A DNA stretch of 64,000 nucleotides from Gilvimarinus sp. DA14 (GTDB taxonomy: Bacteria > Pseudomonadota > Gammaproteobacteria > Pseudomonadales > Cellvibrionaceae): NCBI RefSeq assembly GCF_024204685.1, contig NZ_CP100350.1:3622501-3686500 (forward strand), written 5' to 3'. The notes beneath the pieces are model-generated. The model worked only from the letters and a program-made list of their open reading frames with translations. It was not told the origin of the DNA and did not search any database. Made by a program: the position numbers and the translations under genes. Below are positions 25,705-35,238 of this stretch, in pieces (position 1 is the stretch's first letter; the number at the start of each line of letters is the position of its first letter).

Positions 25705-28700
25705 TTAAAACTCGTAACGCAAACCTACACGCAGCTGCCACAGTGAGGGGCTGCCCTCACGAGTTTGGCCGGTGGGGTCCTGGAACTCGTTAAAGACGTA
25801 ACGGCCCTGGTCATCCACACTCATATCCACAGCCGATTGCGAACGCGGGAAGCTGGTTTCGTACTGTACGCCCCAATCGTCGTTGAGCATGTTGCCGATG
25901 TTCTCAAACACCATGTACAGCGATGATTTGTGACCGTCCATAATGCCCGGCAGTTGCTGCTCGATCTTCAAATCGAACTTCACCCACCAGTCGCTGTTGA
26001 GTTCGTTGCGCTCCATGATTTCACCGCGATCAAGACCTTCGGCATCGACCCAGTCGTAAAAGGCATCAACGTCAAAGTTATCGCCAAAGACAACATTCGG
26101 ATCATCTACACCCGTGGGGACATACAGCAGGTGACGCGATACCCAGCCGGTAGAATCGCCGAACGCAAAGCCTTCGTTAAAGGTATAGCTGTAGGGACGA
26201 CCTTCGTTGGCGCTGCCAAACAGCGTGAAGCGGGTGTTGTAGTCGCCGAAGAAGGCGTGCTCGTAGGCCAGTTTCAGGGTAAAGCGATGCGGAATATTGT
26301 AGTTAGAGGTGGCGGCACCGGGGTTTTCCGGGTCGGCCGTGGCCAGGTTGGTGTAGTTGGAGTAAGCCACCGAGCTGGTCATGGGGTTAACATCTTCGGC
26401 GTCGGAGTAGGCGTAGCCAAATGCTGCTTCCAAACCAAAGTCCCAGTACTTGCTCACACCCATAGACAGGGTTAGTGCGTCGTAGGAGTCTTTAACGTTG
26501 GTTAGCATAAAGTCCTGACTGCGACCGTCAATGCTGCCGTAAATCGGGCGACCATCGATAGCGGTGCCGGTTTGTACGCGCGAGATATCTGAGATAATCG
26601 CGGCATCTTCAAACTGGCTGTACAGCACATCGGCCGACAGCACTAAGTCGTTATCAAACGCGTAGCTGGTACCCAGGGCGTACTTCCAAGAGGATGGAAT
26701 TTCAAAATCCGGATCCAGCAGGTTTACGCCGCCGTTCGACCCTTCATTATTGGCGACCGCGTCGTACAAATCTTGTGGAATGTCGTAAATGGGGCGACCT
26801 TCACCATTAAAGTCCATATCGAACAGCGAGGTGCCGCTGGTGTCCTGAACTTCAATTTGGGTGACGCCATCGTTGGAGTAGTTGTTGGAAACCCAGACGT
26901 TGGGGTTGCCGCCCGAGTACAGGCCTACACCACCGTGAATTTCAAAAGCGTCGGTCAAATTCCAGTTAAAACCTAAGCGCGGCTGGATCAAATCCAGGCC
27001 ATCCAGGTTTTGACGGTTGTCGATGTTGTAGCTCGCCAGAATGTCGTAATTTTGCGCGGGCTCGTCATCACTTTCGTACCAGTCGTAGCGCAAGCCGGCC
27101 ACGATTTGCAAGTCACCACCTTGGAGGAAAATTTCGTCCTGCAGGTATAGAGTGTTAATGGCGTACTCAAACGAAGCGGCGGCGTCGGCTTTTACGTTCG
27201 TGCCAGCGGCGTTTTCGTAAATAATGGTGTTGGGGGTGCCGGCGGCAAAGTCTTCAATAGAGCTGAAGCGGTACTCGCCTTCGGACTCCTGAATAAACAT
27301 GTTGAATACATCAAAGCTTTCACGCTCGTAACCGAAGGTGAAGGTCTGATGATCCAAACGGTAGGTACCGGCGAACTTCAGGTTCAGGTTTTCGTAGGTC
27401 AGTTTGTTGGCGTGACGCGAGTCATCCGAGCCCAAGTAAACGGTAGCGCTGGAAGGACTGCCGTCGTTGTCATGGTCATTTTGCGTGCGGATTTGTACTT
27501 CACCGAATTCAGTGCCGCCCAGTGACAGTTGACGGTTGTCCAGCTCCTGATAGCCGATTTTCACTTCGGTAGAGAAAGCGTCGGTCCAGTCAGAGAACAG
27601 TTGCGCAACATAGGCGTTCAGCTCCGCGCCGCGCTCGTAGTAGTGGTTGGAGAACTCTAGCTCGTTAGAGTCGCCATCTGACTCAGCAATGGAGAAACCA
27701 TCGTTGTAGTTGTAGGTGAAAGAGGCGCGTTGGTTGTGAGTGATGTTCCAATCCACTTTTACCAGCAGTTTTTCATCTTCTACCGGCAAGCTAGAGGGCA
27801 GGCTGCCCGGATCATAGTCGTAAACTTCGCGGGCGATACGATCAATTTCTGCCAGTTGCGCGGCGGAAACCCCTTCTACAGGAGTGGCAACATTGGCATC
27901 GGCAGTACCGCGATCAAAAGTCTCTACGCCTTCGAGTTTTTCATAGGCGGTGAAGAAGTACAGCTTGTCTTGCACGATGGGGCCGCTAAATGTGAAACCG
28001 TAGCGCTGCTCGTCGAAGGGGGCGATATCAATATTGTCGCCTTCAAGAGAGTCGCCCTGCATTGAATCGTCGGTGTAATCGTAGAAGAAAGAACCGTGGA
28101 ATTCGTTATCACCGGATTTGGTCACCGCATTAATGTTACAGGCGCTAAAGCCGCCGTACTGTACATCAAATGGCGCCAGCTCTACCGCGACTTGCTCGAT
28201 AGCGTCGTAAGAGAAAGGCATACGCTCGGTGGGGTAGCCGTTGCTGTTCAAACCAAAGTTGTCGTTCAGGCGCACGCCGTCAACGGTTAAGCTGTTAAAG
28301 CGTGGGTTGGCGCCGGCGCACTGAATCGAATCTCCAAACGCTTCGTCGATATAAATACGAGGGTCGATGCGAACCACGTCTTTCAAGTCGCGGTTAATCG
28401 CCGGGGCGGTTTCCAGGTCATGCAGGCTGAACTCGGCGTTAGGGCCCACTACGGCGTAGTTTTGCTCTTGCAGATTGCCCAATACCAGAATTTCTTCGGT
28501 TTGCATTTCGCCGACAATAACTTCCAGCTGATAGGCATCACCCAAGGTCAGATATAAGTCTTGTACGGTGCGGCTACCGTCTTCAGAGGTAACTTCGACG
28601 GTGTAGGGGCCGCCCACACGCAAGCCGCGCGCGCTAAAGCGACCCGAGTCGCCCGCCATCACTTCGCTGCGGCTGTTGGAGGGTTCGTGAATAATAACAA

Positions 28701-28848
28701 CGTTGGCGTCATCGATAGGTGCGCCACTGGCATCAAGGACAATACCTTGAATGGATGAGCTGGTTTGCTGGGCAACGGCAGGCAGTGAGCCCCCCAGTGC
28801 GGCTGCGACAGCAAGCGTTAATGTGTGCTTGGTAAATATTGTTTTCAT
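25705..28848 (-). CDS. Oar-like TonB-dependent outer-membrane receptor
   Basis: 1047 residues: signal peptide 1-26 (ending 'GGSLPAVAQ'), a carboxypeptidase-regulatory-like domain (about 33-115, 'IQGIVLDASGAPIDDANVVI'), then a plug ('RDLKDVVRIDPRIYIDEAFG') and a beta-barrel. It ends in 'WQLRVGLRYEF', the aromatic terminus required for outer-membrane assembly. This is the Oar/OmpA-related subgroup of TonB receptors. Four direct repeats resembling Pho boxes lie upstream on the same strand, with a matching -10. It is therefore probably induced by phosphate limitation and may import phosphorylated organic compounds; the substrate is an inference. Confidence 0.9.
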   Translation of the reverse strand: MKTIFTKHTLTLAVAAALGGSLPAVAQQTSSSIQGIVLDASGAPIDDANVVIIHEPSNSRSEVMAGDSGRFSARGLRVGGPYTVEVTSEDGSRTVQDLYLTLGDAYQLEVIVGEMQTEEILVLGNLQEQNYAVVGPNAEFSLHDLETAPAINRDLKDVVRIDPRIYIDEAFGDSIQCAGANPRFNSLTVDGVRLNDNFGLNSNGYPTERMPFSYDAIEQVAVELAPFDVQYGGFSACNINAVTKSGDNEFHGSFFYDYTDDSMQGDSLEGDNIDIAPFDEQRYGFTFSGPIVQDKLYFFTAYEKLEGVETFDRGTADANVATPVEGVSAAQLAEIDRIAREVYDYDPGSLPSSLPVEDEKLLVKVDWNITHNQRASFTYNYNDGFSIAESDGDSNELEFSNHYYERGAELNAYVAQLFSDWTDAFSTEVKIGYQELDNRQLSLGGTEFGEVQIRTQNDHDNDGSPSSATVYLGSDDSRHANKLTYENLNLKFAGTYRLDHQTFTFGYERESFDVFNMFIQESEGEYRFSSIEDFAAGTPNTIIYENAAGTNVKADAAASFEYAINTLYLQDEIFLQGGDLQIVAGLRYDWYESDDEPAQNYDILASYNIDNRQNLDGLDLIQPRLGFNWNLTDAFEIHGGVGLYSGGNPNVWVSNNYSNDGVTQIEVQDTSGTSLFDMDFNGEGRPIYDIPQDLYDAVANNEGSNGGVNLLDPDFEIPSSWKYALGTSYAFDNDLVLSADVLYSQFEDAAIISDISRVQTGTAIDGRPIYGSIDGRSQDFMLTNVKDSYDALTLSMGVSKYWDFGLEAAFGYAYSDAEDVNPMTSSVAYSNYTNLATADPENPGAATSNYNIPHRFTLKLAYEHAFFGDYNTRFTLFGSANEGRPYSYTFNEGFAFGDSTGWVSRHLLYVPTGVDDPNVVFGDNFDVDAFYDWVDAEGLDRGEIMERNELNSDWWVKFDLKIEQQLPGIMDGHKSSLYMVFENIGNMLNDDWGVQYETSFPRSQSAVDMSVDDQGRYVFNEFQDPTGQTREGSPSLWQLRVGLRYEF

Positions 28849-29016
28849 GGCATAGTTTCCCGTTTGATTGCTCCATGGTCTTTGGCCAAATCACAAACCA
28901 CAAAAAAGGCGCGCAGTTAAGCCCATCGCGCAATACGATGTGACGGCGGCTGCGTCTGGAATTCTTTGGAATTATTATTAGAAGTGTTTGTCATTAGGCC
29001 CGAGGACACTAACGCA

Positions 29017-29072
29017 AATATGCGAAAGTTAAGTGACCGATTAGTGACGACTTGCTGACAGTAATATGACAG
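29017..29072 (-). promoter_or_regulatory. Four-unit Pho box and promoter for the TonB receptor
   Basis: On the minus strand, four units spaced 11 bases apart read CTGTCATATTA (29072-29062), CTGTCAGCAAG, TCGTCACTAAT and CGGTCACTTAA (ending 29029). The first pair fits the PhoB consensus CTGTCAT-N4-CTGTCAT closely. Ten bases after the last 18-base box lies CATATT (29022-29017) as -10. The orientation points to the receptor gene. The EEP lipoprotein starts 82 bases away on the other strand and may share the site. Confidence 0.7.
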
Positions 29073-29153
29073 GAGTATCTTTACGCCAAGTTCACAAGGC
29101 CGTCATTTTCTCGCGTTAAACTGCCAGGTTTTACTTTTGCGGAGCTGATTGGC

Positions 29154-30341
29154 ATGCACAAGCGAGTATGGGCGGGAATTTTTGTCGGAGTATGTCTATT
29201 GGCGGCTTGCCAAAACCAAACGAGTGAAATAACCGAGGCCGGGACCATGCGCATCGCCACTTTTAATGTGAGTATGGATGCTACTAATTATTTGCCCCGC
29301 GATACTAAGCCGGATTCTACCTCGGCGAGTGTATTGCAGCGCGAGCTGGAGCAAGGCGATAACCGGCAAATAAAAGCCATAGCCGAAATTCTGCAAACAG
29401 TGCGGCCAGACATCATTCTGCTTAACGAATTCGACTACAGTGCAGAATATAAGCAGGCGGCGGCTTTATTGCAGCGCCACTATTTCGCTCAGCCACAGGG
29501 CGCGCAGCGCGCGATCGATTACCCTTATGTTTATTCAGCGGCGGTGAACACCGGTGTAGTCTTCCCTTACGATCTCAATGGCGATGGTGAGATATCCGCC
29601 CCCGCCGATACCTATGGTTTTGGCTATTACCCCGGCCAATACGGCATGCTGTTGCTCAGCCGCTACCCCATTGATACTGATTCCGTGCGCACCTTCCAAA
29701 CGTTTAAATGGCGGGACATGCCAGGTGCGTTGCAGCCTTTGCAAGCTGATGGAGCGGCCTACTATTCATCAAAGGCCTGGAATAAATTGCGCTTGTCTTC
29801 AAAAAGTCACTGGGATGTACCCGTACAGATAAATGGTAAAACTGTGCATGTTCTGGCCAGCCACCCCACACCACCGGTGTTCGATGGCCCTGAGGATCGC
29901 AATGGCAAGCGCAACCACGATGAAGTTCGTTTATGGGTCGATTACATTTCTAATTCTGCCAATTACCTTTATGACGATAAGGGCGAATACGGCGGCTTGA
30001 GCGAGCAGCAGAGCTTTGTTTTGGTAGGGGATTTGAACAGCTCCAGCGTTGAAGGTGATGGCCGTCGGGAGGCCATTACACGCCTATTGCAACATCCGCG
30101 AGTGACCGATCCTAAGCCTGCCAGCCGTGGCGGTGCTGAGGCTCGCGAGAGTAACCCTAACAGCGCTTATCACACGGCGCAGTGGGGGATGCGCGCCGAT
30201 TATGTGTTGCCTTCGAGCGATTTAACCGTGACGGGAGCAGGTGTGTACTGGCCGGCGCAAAGCGACCCCGGTGCAGCGCTGGTTAAAAGCCGAGCGGCCA
30301 GCTCCGATCACCGCTTGGTGTGGGTGGATATAGAGCTTTAG
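29154..30341 (+). CDS. Lipoprotein of the endonuclease/exonuclease/phosphatase family
   Basis: 395 residues with a lipobox (LLAAC, about residues 15-19). The EEP fold motifs are complete: 'MRIATFNVSMD', 'PDIILLNEFDYS' (metal-binding Glu), 'VLASHPTPP', 'FVLVGDLNSS' (catalytic Asp and Asn), 'MRADYVLPSSD' and the terminal 'SSDHRLVWVDIEL' with the catalytic His. It should hydrolyse phosphodiester or phosphomonoester bonds at the cell surface, for example in extracellular DNA or phospholipid head groups. A Pho box upstream supports a phosphate-scavenging role alongside the divergent TonB receptor. Confidence 0.9.
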   Translation: MHKRVWAGIFVGVCLLAACQNQTSEITEAGTMRIATFNVSMDATNYLPRDTKPDSTSASVLQRELEQGDNRQIKAIAEILQTVRPDIILLNEFDYSAEYKQAAALLQRHYFAQPQGAQRAIDYPYVYSAAVNTGVVFPYDLNGDGEISAPADTYGFGYYPGQYGMLLLSRYPIDTDSVRTFQTFKWRDMPGALQPLQADGAAYYSSKAWNKLRLSSKSHWDVPVQINGKTVHVLASHPTPPVFDGPEDRNGKRNHDEVRLWVDYISNSANYLYDDKGEYGGLSEQQSFVLVGDLNSSSVEGDGRREAITRLLQHPRVTDPKPASRGGAEARESNPNSAYHTAQWGMRADYVLPSSDLTVTGAGVYWPAQSDPGAALVKSRAASSDHRLVWVDIEL

Positions 30342-30353
30342 TGGCTCGATATA

Positions 30354-30378
30354 AAAAAGCCGGCCCAAATGGGCCGGC
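30354..30378 (-). terminator. Terminator of the pectinase gene
   Basis: GCCGGCCC (30359-30366) and GGGCCGGC (30371-30378) pair around AAAT. On the minus strand the stem is followed by TTTTTT. It lies 30 bases past the pectinase stop and 18 bases past the convergent EEP gene. Confidence 0.85.
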
Positions 30379-30407
30379 TAAGTAGGTCGAGGAACAATGA
30401 TGCTAGG

Positions 30408-33400
30408 TTATTGGCAGGCGACCTTACCCAAGCCCAGCACGTACAGAGGGTCGTAACCGAGCGGCGAGTTAAACGGCGCGCGGCCATCTTTGCCCGCAGT
30501 AGCGGTTACATAGTCGGCCAGCTCTTGGCCGGAGCCCAAGTAGTTAGCGCTGATGGTATCGCGCGATGCTTGCGAATAGTTCTGCGCAAGGTCGGGCACA
30601 CTACCGGAAGAGTCTGTGATCAGGAACTCCAGTGATGGGTCCAGGTTACAGTTCGCATCCGAGAACCATACGCGGGTGTTTTCGCTGCGGAAGTTACCGC
30701 CGTCTACATCGCGGGCCAGTTCTTCAACGCGTTCTTCCAGAGCGCGGTACACATCGTCTTTTTCCTGGTGAATGCGGTTCATTAACACCATGTTGTCCTC
30801 CCACAGAACGGTGGCGCCGACACGTACACTTAAAATGTCTTTGCGGTAGTTCATAAAGAAGTTTTCAAACATGTGCGAGGTACCGCGACGGATCAGCGGA
30901 ACGCGGCGCAATGTGTTACCCAGATCGTCATAGTGATCATCGGTGGTGATAAACGCGTTGTGGTGCATGGTGGTGGTGATTTGCGCGTTAATTTCGCGGC
31001 TGTCACTGGAGCCATGCAGCGCGGCGCGCTTGACGTTGATCAGCTTGTTGAACGAGATGGTGATGTCATAGGCGCCCACTTTCACATCAAACGCAGCGTC
31101 ACCGGTGGTGTCGAAGGTGTTTTTGTGAATCCAGATGTCGTGCGATGCACCCGTGTTGCGGATCATGTCGGGGTCCAGACCATGGTCTTCAGTGTGGCCC
31201 GCACCGCGGAAGTCCAGGTGAGTCAGAATCACGCTCTCGGCGGTTTGCACCGGTTGACCCGAGCTGTCGCTACCAATGGCAAAACCGTTAAAGCGGAAGT
31301 AACCATTGCTCAGACGGCCGTCCAGAGTCTTGTGAGAACCGATTTTGGTGTTGCGGATCGGCAGGTCTTTATCGTTCAGGCGATTGTTGTAGAACTCAAC
31401 CGCACAGTTCGCATCGGATACGCCTTTGTCATCACACCACTGACGGTAGTCGATACACTGGGCCTCGGTGCCATCAATCGCGCTCAGTACATCGGGGTTT
31501 GAGCAGTGATTGCGGTGCATGGAAATTTCCGTTTCGTTGGCGAAGTCGTACTTATCGAACACAATCCAGTTGTGATCGTCGCCGGTAACGGCATCCAGCA
31601 ATTGCTGTTCAACACTGCGACCCTGGGGATCGTTTTTGGTGATTACCGTTAGCTGGCTGTTGCCGTTAGGATCGTAACCGCCCAGGGCGTTTTCACCGTA
31701 ACCGACTGCGCGACCCAGCGAGTTAGACAGACACTCGACAATCTCCTGGTCACTTTGCAGTGAGGTGGAGCGCCAGTTAACGTTGGGATCGGTGGCAATG
31801 GCAACACAGTCATCGGACAACTCAGTTTCCGGCGGTGGCACGTCCGAGGAGCTCGACGATGAAGAAGAGCTGGACACCACAGACGAGCTGCTAGAGCTTT
31901 GCTCGCTGGATGAACTGGACTCAGACGAACTGCTAGAGCCATCGTAGTTGCCGCTGGCTTGGTACACCTCAATCTCACCAATTTGCGGTGCGGTAGTGGC
32001 AGAGTGAATTTCCAGGCTGACTTTGCTGGCCGAGACGTCGCCAAAACCGGTAATCACCGCTTCGCTGCCCAGGCTGCTGCCGGTGGCAAGCACTTGGCCG
32101 TTGTCGTGATTAACCAGCGACCAGCTGGTGGTGGCATTGTTTAGCTCACGCACTACCACAGTGTTAAAGCTGCCGGAAATACCTTTTACCGAGATGGTCT
32201 CGTTGCTGTTGGACGCAGGCTGCCAGTAGGAGCTGCTGTCGCCATCGACTACATTGCCATAGCTTGAGCCGTCGCCTTTACTGCTGCCGTCGGCATCGGA
32301 GGCTTTGTTGTCTCCCAGTTCTACCGGCTCGCTTGAGGCGCTGGACTCCGAAGAGCTGCTGGTTTCTGATGAGCTGGCTTCGCTGCTGGAGCTTGAGCTG
32401 CTGCCGCCTGCGCAGTTACCTGCCTGGGGGTTATTGCCGCTAACACTCAGGCTGTCGATATTGGCCAGACCTGACCCGCCGCTTGCCTGCAGACGTAGCT
32501 CGTTGTATCCCGCGTCCAGATACACCGCTACGGTGCCGCTGCCGGTGAAATCATCCCAGGCGTTGGTGGCTGGCATATCGATGCTGGCTTGGGTCTGGCC
32601 GTTAACCAAAACCTCGCCAGGGCGGTTGTCACTGCCGTTGGCGTAGCGCCAGTTCAGCTCATAGGTGCCCGCTGTGGGAACTTCAACCGACCAGTCGATA
32701 CCTGCGCCTGATACGTTTTCGGTGTTGGCAAACCCACTGCCGGCAAAGCCCGCGTGGTTGCTGTCGATAGTGCCTTCAACGTTACAGAAGCCTGCGCTCT
32801 CTTCAATGGTGAGTGTGTCCACCACTGGAGTCGACGATACCGAACTGCTTGAAGATGAGCTGACTTCGCTGGAGCTTGACGAAGAGCTGATCGGGCCGTC
32901 GGCGTTATAGACTTCAAACTCGGCGATCTGCGGTGCGCTGCTGGCGCCGTCGATGTAAAGGTTTACTTTGCTGGCGGTAGTGTCGGCAAAGGTAATGACG
33001 GCTTCACCGCCCAGGCTTGTGCCCGAGGCCAGAACGTCGCCGTTGTCATCGTTCACCAGCTGCCAAGCATTAGTGGCATTGTTCAGCTCGCGAATCACCA
33101 CGGTGTTAAAGCTAGTGGGGCTGTCCCATTTTACCGAGATGCGCTCGCCCGAGGTGCTTTCCGGCTGCCAGTAGCTGGACAGGTCGCCATCGCGAACATT
33201 CCCGTAGCTGCCTTCGCCTTTGCTGGAACCGTCTGAACCCGCGCCAATGGATAAGTTGGTGCCGGGATCAACAGGGTCGGTAGAGCTAGAGCTGGAAGAG
33301 CTTTGCTCCGACGAGCTGGAGCTGCTTGAACTGGGGGCGCTTGAACTGCTTGAGCTACTGCTGCTGATCTCGCAGCTACCGTTGGAAACGGCAAGGCCTG

Positions 33401-34442
33401 TGTGTGCACCGGCAGTGGCTTGAATAATCTGCGGTACACAGGTGGCGTCGTCCAGCGTATAGCTGTAGGGAATGCTGATACTAGTGGTTGATACCGGATT
33501 GGGGCCCGCCGGATGGTTGTCGTCACCTTCCGCGGTCCAGGTGATGTTATCCCAGATATTACCGTTGACTTCCCAGTAGCCCATGTCGTTGGTGTAAAAG
33601 GTACCCAGAGGGTTTTTGGAGTCTTGGAAGTAGTTGTGCTCGGCTTTGATTTCGCCGCCGATACGAGGGTTCATTCCCGATTTCTGCAGGCCCACGTAGT
33701 AGTTGTTGTAGGCGTGCGCTGTGGCGCCGCGCAGCAGGGGGGTACGCGAATCAATATTTTCGTACAGGTTATGGTGGAAGGTCACCGGGCCGTTGTTGGT
33801 GTCGCCGTCGCTCGAGCCGACTAAACCGCCGCGGCCGGAGTTGCGCAGAATACTGTACGAAAGCGTCACATACTTGGAGTCGGCTTTCATATCAAACAGA
33901 GCATCGTAACCTGCGCTTTCACCGCCCTGAGCCTCCAGGGTCAGGTGGTCGGCCCAAACGTTATATACGTCGCTTTCCATACCGATGGCGTCACCACCGT
34001 TAGAGGTAGGCGAGCCGGATTTTTTCACATTGCGCACGTGCAGGTTCTGCAAAATGATGTTGGAAGCGCTGCGCAGGTGGATACCAAGCTCATCGAACAG
34101 AGCGCCAGAACCCACGCCGATGATCGAGATATTACTGACTTCTTTGATCTCGATTTTATCGTCCGCGGTGTTACAGCTGTCGCCCGAGACTTTGCTGGTA
34201 TTGCCGTGGTTAATGGTGCCCTCTACGTGAATAATAATAGGGGTATCGCTTGAGGCGCGGTTACACAAAGCCGCGTGAATCTCGGTACCTGTGGTGGCAT
34301 AGACAATATCGCCACCGGCGCCACCGGTGGTGCCGCCGTTAAGAGTGGCAAAGCCGTCTACCGCGAGCGCTGGAGCGCTGGTTGCAGCGACTGCTAACGC
34401 CAGAGCACTGGGTGTAAGCATGTTACGCATAGAAACTTTCAT
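30408..34442 (-). CDS. Secreted multimodular pectate lyase with two PL1-type domains and polyserine linkers
   Basis: 1344 residues. Signal peptide 1-27. PL1 domain about 30-355, with 'NVWADHLTLE' and R233-T-P-L-L-R238 of the catalytic RxPxxR motif. Four serine-rich linkers (about 359-388, 518-537, 680-703, 836-866) separate two F5/8-type CBM32-like modules (about 390-515 and 708-828, near duplicates) and a CBM6/35-like module (about 540-668). A second beta-helix domain (about 875-1344) has 'SHDIWIHKNTFDTTGDAAFD' and R1180-V-P-L-I-R1185. Both lyase-type domains keep the arginine motif, so the protein may cut homogalacturonan at two sites or with two specificities. A uronate-type operator lies upstream. 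Confidence 0.92.
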   Translation of the reverse strand: MKVSMRNMLTPSALALAVAATSAPALAVDGFATLNGGTTGGAGGDIVYATTGTEIHAALCNRASSDTPIIIHVEGTINHGNTSKVSGDSCNTADDKIEIKEVSNISIIGVGSGALFDELGIHLRSASNIILQNLHVRNVKKSGSPTSNGGDAIGMESDVYNVWADHLTLEAQGGESAGYDALFDMKADSKYVTLSYSILRNSGRGGLVGSSDGDTNNGPVTFHHNLYENIDSRTPLLRGATAHAYNNYYVGLQKSGMNPRIGGEIKAEHNYFQDSKNPLGTFYTNDMGYWEVNGNIWDNITWTAEGDDNHPAGPNPVSTTSISIPYSYTLDDATCVPQIIQATAGAHTGLAVSNGSCEISSSSSSSSSAPSSSSSSSSEQSSSSSSSTDPVDPGTNLSIGAGSDGSSKGEGSYGNVRDGDLSSYWQPESTSGERISVKWDSPTSFNTVVIRELNNATNAWQLVNDDNGDVLASGTSLGGEAVITFADTTASKVNLYIDGASSAPQIAEFEVYNADGPISSSSSSSEVSSSSSSSVSSTPVVDTLTIEESAGFCNVEGTIDSNHAGFAGSGFANTENVSGAGIDWSVEVPTAGTYELNWRYANGSDNRPGEVLVNGQTQASIDMPATNAWDDFTGSGTVAVYLDAGYNELRLQASGGSGLANIDSLSVSGNNPQAGNCAGGSSSSSSSEASSSETSSSSESSASSEPVELGDNKASDADGSSKGDGSSYGNVVDGDSSSYWQPASNSNETISVKGISGSFNTVVVRELNNATTSWSLVNHDNGQVLATGSSLGSEAVITGFGDVSASKVSLEIHSATTAPQIGEIEVYQASGNYDGSSSSSESSSSSEQSSSSSSVVSSSSSSSSSSDVPPPETELSDDCVAIATDPNVNWRSTSLQSDQEIVECLSNSLGRAVGYGENALGGYDPNGNSQLTVITKNDPQGRSVEQQLLDAVTGDDHNWIVFDKYDFANETEISMHRNHCSNPDVLSAIDGTEAQCIDYRQWCDDKGVSDANCAVEFYNNRLNDKDLPIRNTKIGSHKTLDGRLSNGYFRFNGFAIGSDSSGQPVQTAESVILTHLDFRGAGHTEDHGLDPDMIRNTGASHDIWIHKNTFDTTGDAAFDVKVGAYDITISFNKLINVKRAALHGSSDSREINAQITTTMHHNAFITTDDHYDDLGNTLRRVPLIRRGTSHMFENFFMNYRKDILSVRVGATVLWEDNMVLMNRIHQEKDDVYRALEERVEELARDVDGGNFRSENTRVWFSDANCNLDPSLEFLITDSSGSVPDLAQNYSQASRDTISANYLGSGQELADYVTATAGKDGRAPFNSPLGYDPLYVLGLGKVACQ

Positions 34443-34500
34443 TGGACATTACCGTTTTAGAGTTATGTGGGTTGATGTCGCAATCGGCTACCAACTGGTA

Positions 34501-34512
34501 TTGGTATACCGG
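34501..34512. promoter_or_regulatory. Candidate GntR-type (UxuR/KdgR-like) operator of the pectinase
   Basis: TTGGTATACCGG matches ten of twelve positions of the palindrome TTGGTATACCAA used by ExuR/UxuR-type GntR repressors of uronate catabolism. It lies 59 bases upstream of the pectinase start. A related half-site ACTGGTA lies just before it. Confidence 0.5.
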
Positions 34513-34900
34513 CCAATCGCATCTATCACTTTCTAGCGGAGAGAGTTAAAGCCCATCCGGTATGCATTACGTCCTTTTTTAATCCGCTGTAATGCAGCCA
34601 AGAACATCTGGCGTTAACTTGTGCGTACTGCGCACGTTTGAGGTACTACTTGGTTTTCCATCAGGCTGTTTATTATTTGGTAAAGCCTGATTGGTAAGGC
34701 AAAATAGCCTTTCGTTTAATTTTTGTAAAGCCAAAGTGTTGATTTTTGGAATGAATACGCAGTTTTTATAACCTTGTGGCGCATTTTTTGTTGTTTTGTT
34801 CCGTAGAGCTACTGACGTTAGCTAAATTGGTACGAACTTTGGTAACAAGACAACTATTCTGGTCAGGCAGGATTTTTATAAGGTTTTGTTATTGGCCTGA
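34513..34900. other. A/T-rich intergenic stretch
   Basis: No open frame with coding character. A/T-rich around 34690-34790, with several TTTTT tracts; it probably holds the pectinase promoter on one side and the promoter of the candidate RNA downstream on the other. No specific element can be supported. Confidence 0.35.
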
Positions 34901-34904
34901 TCGG

Positions 34905-35152
34905 ATCCGGCGATTAGGGTGGCGCCGATATATCAAATAGGTATTCGCGCGCGCCGCGCTATCTCTAATCGGTTTAAATGAACGCGGCGCTGAGGTGGAA
35001 GTTTGACCAGCTTGGTTAATACTTAATTTACCGGAGAGCGAATTTCCCGATTCCTTCTCCGGATGGCCCTGAGGGTCGATAGGATCTTTCCTTTTAGTTA
35101 CTCCTAGAATGGTCTTCTTTACCGACGCTTCCCCCAAGGCGTCGGTTTTTTT
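34905..35152 (+). ncRNA. Candidate structured small RNA ending in an intrinsic terminator
   Basis: There is no coding frame, but strong predicted pairing. CGATTAGGGTGGCGC (34911-34925) can pair with GCGCTATCTCTAATCG (34957-34972), including wobbles. CCGGAGA (35031-35037) pairs with TCTCCGG (35056-35062). The stretch ends in the hairpin CCGACGC/GCGTCGG (35122-35128 and 35139-35145) followed by TTTTTTT. Five GGA triplets occur, some in possible loops, as in CsrA/RsmA-binding RNAs. An intrinsic terminator with no upstream gene on this strand argues for a separate transcript. The promoter and family are unknown; no Rfam family is recognised. Confidence 0.4.
35122..35152 (+). terminator. Intrinsic terminator upstream of tRNA-Pro
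   Basis: The stem CCGACGC/GCGTCGG with an eleven-base loop is followed by seven T residues on the plus strand. It ends whatever transcript enters from 34.5-35.1 kb. Confidence 0.85.
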
Positions 35153-35238
35153 GTATTGGCTCTAGGGGCCTGCATTTACAACAAAAAAATCAGTGGGTTA
35201 TAATCGCGCGCCCTGACGGCGTAAAGTCGTCTTTCTGT

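Noticed and set aside
34889-35137. 82-codon open frame on the minus strand upstream of tRNA-Pro
   Set aside because: It starts with TTG inside a terminator stem, has no ribosome-binding site, and its residues show no protein-like pattern.
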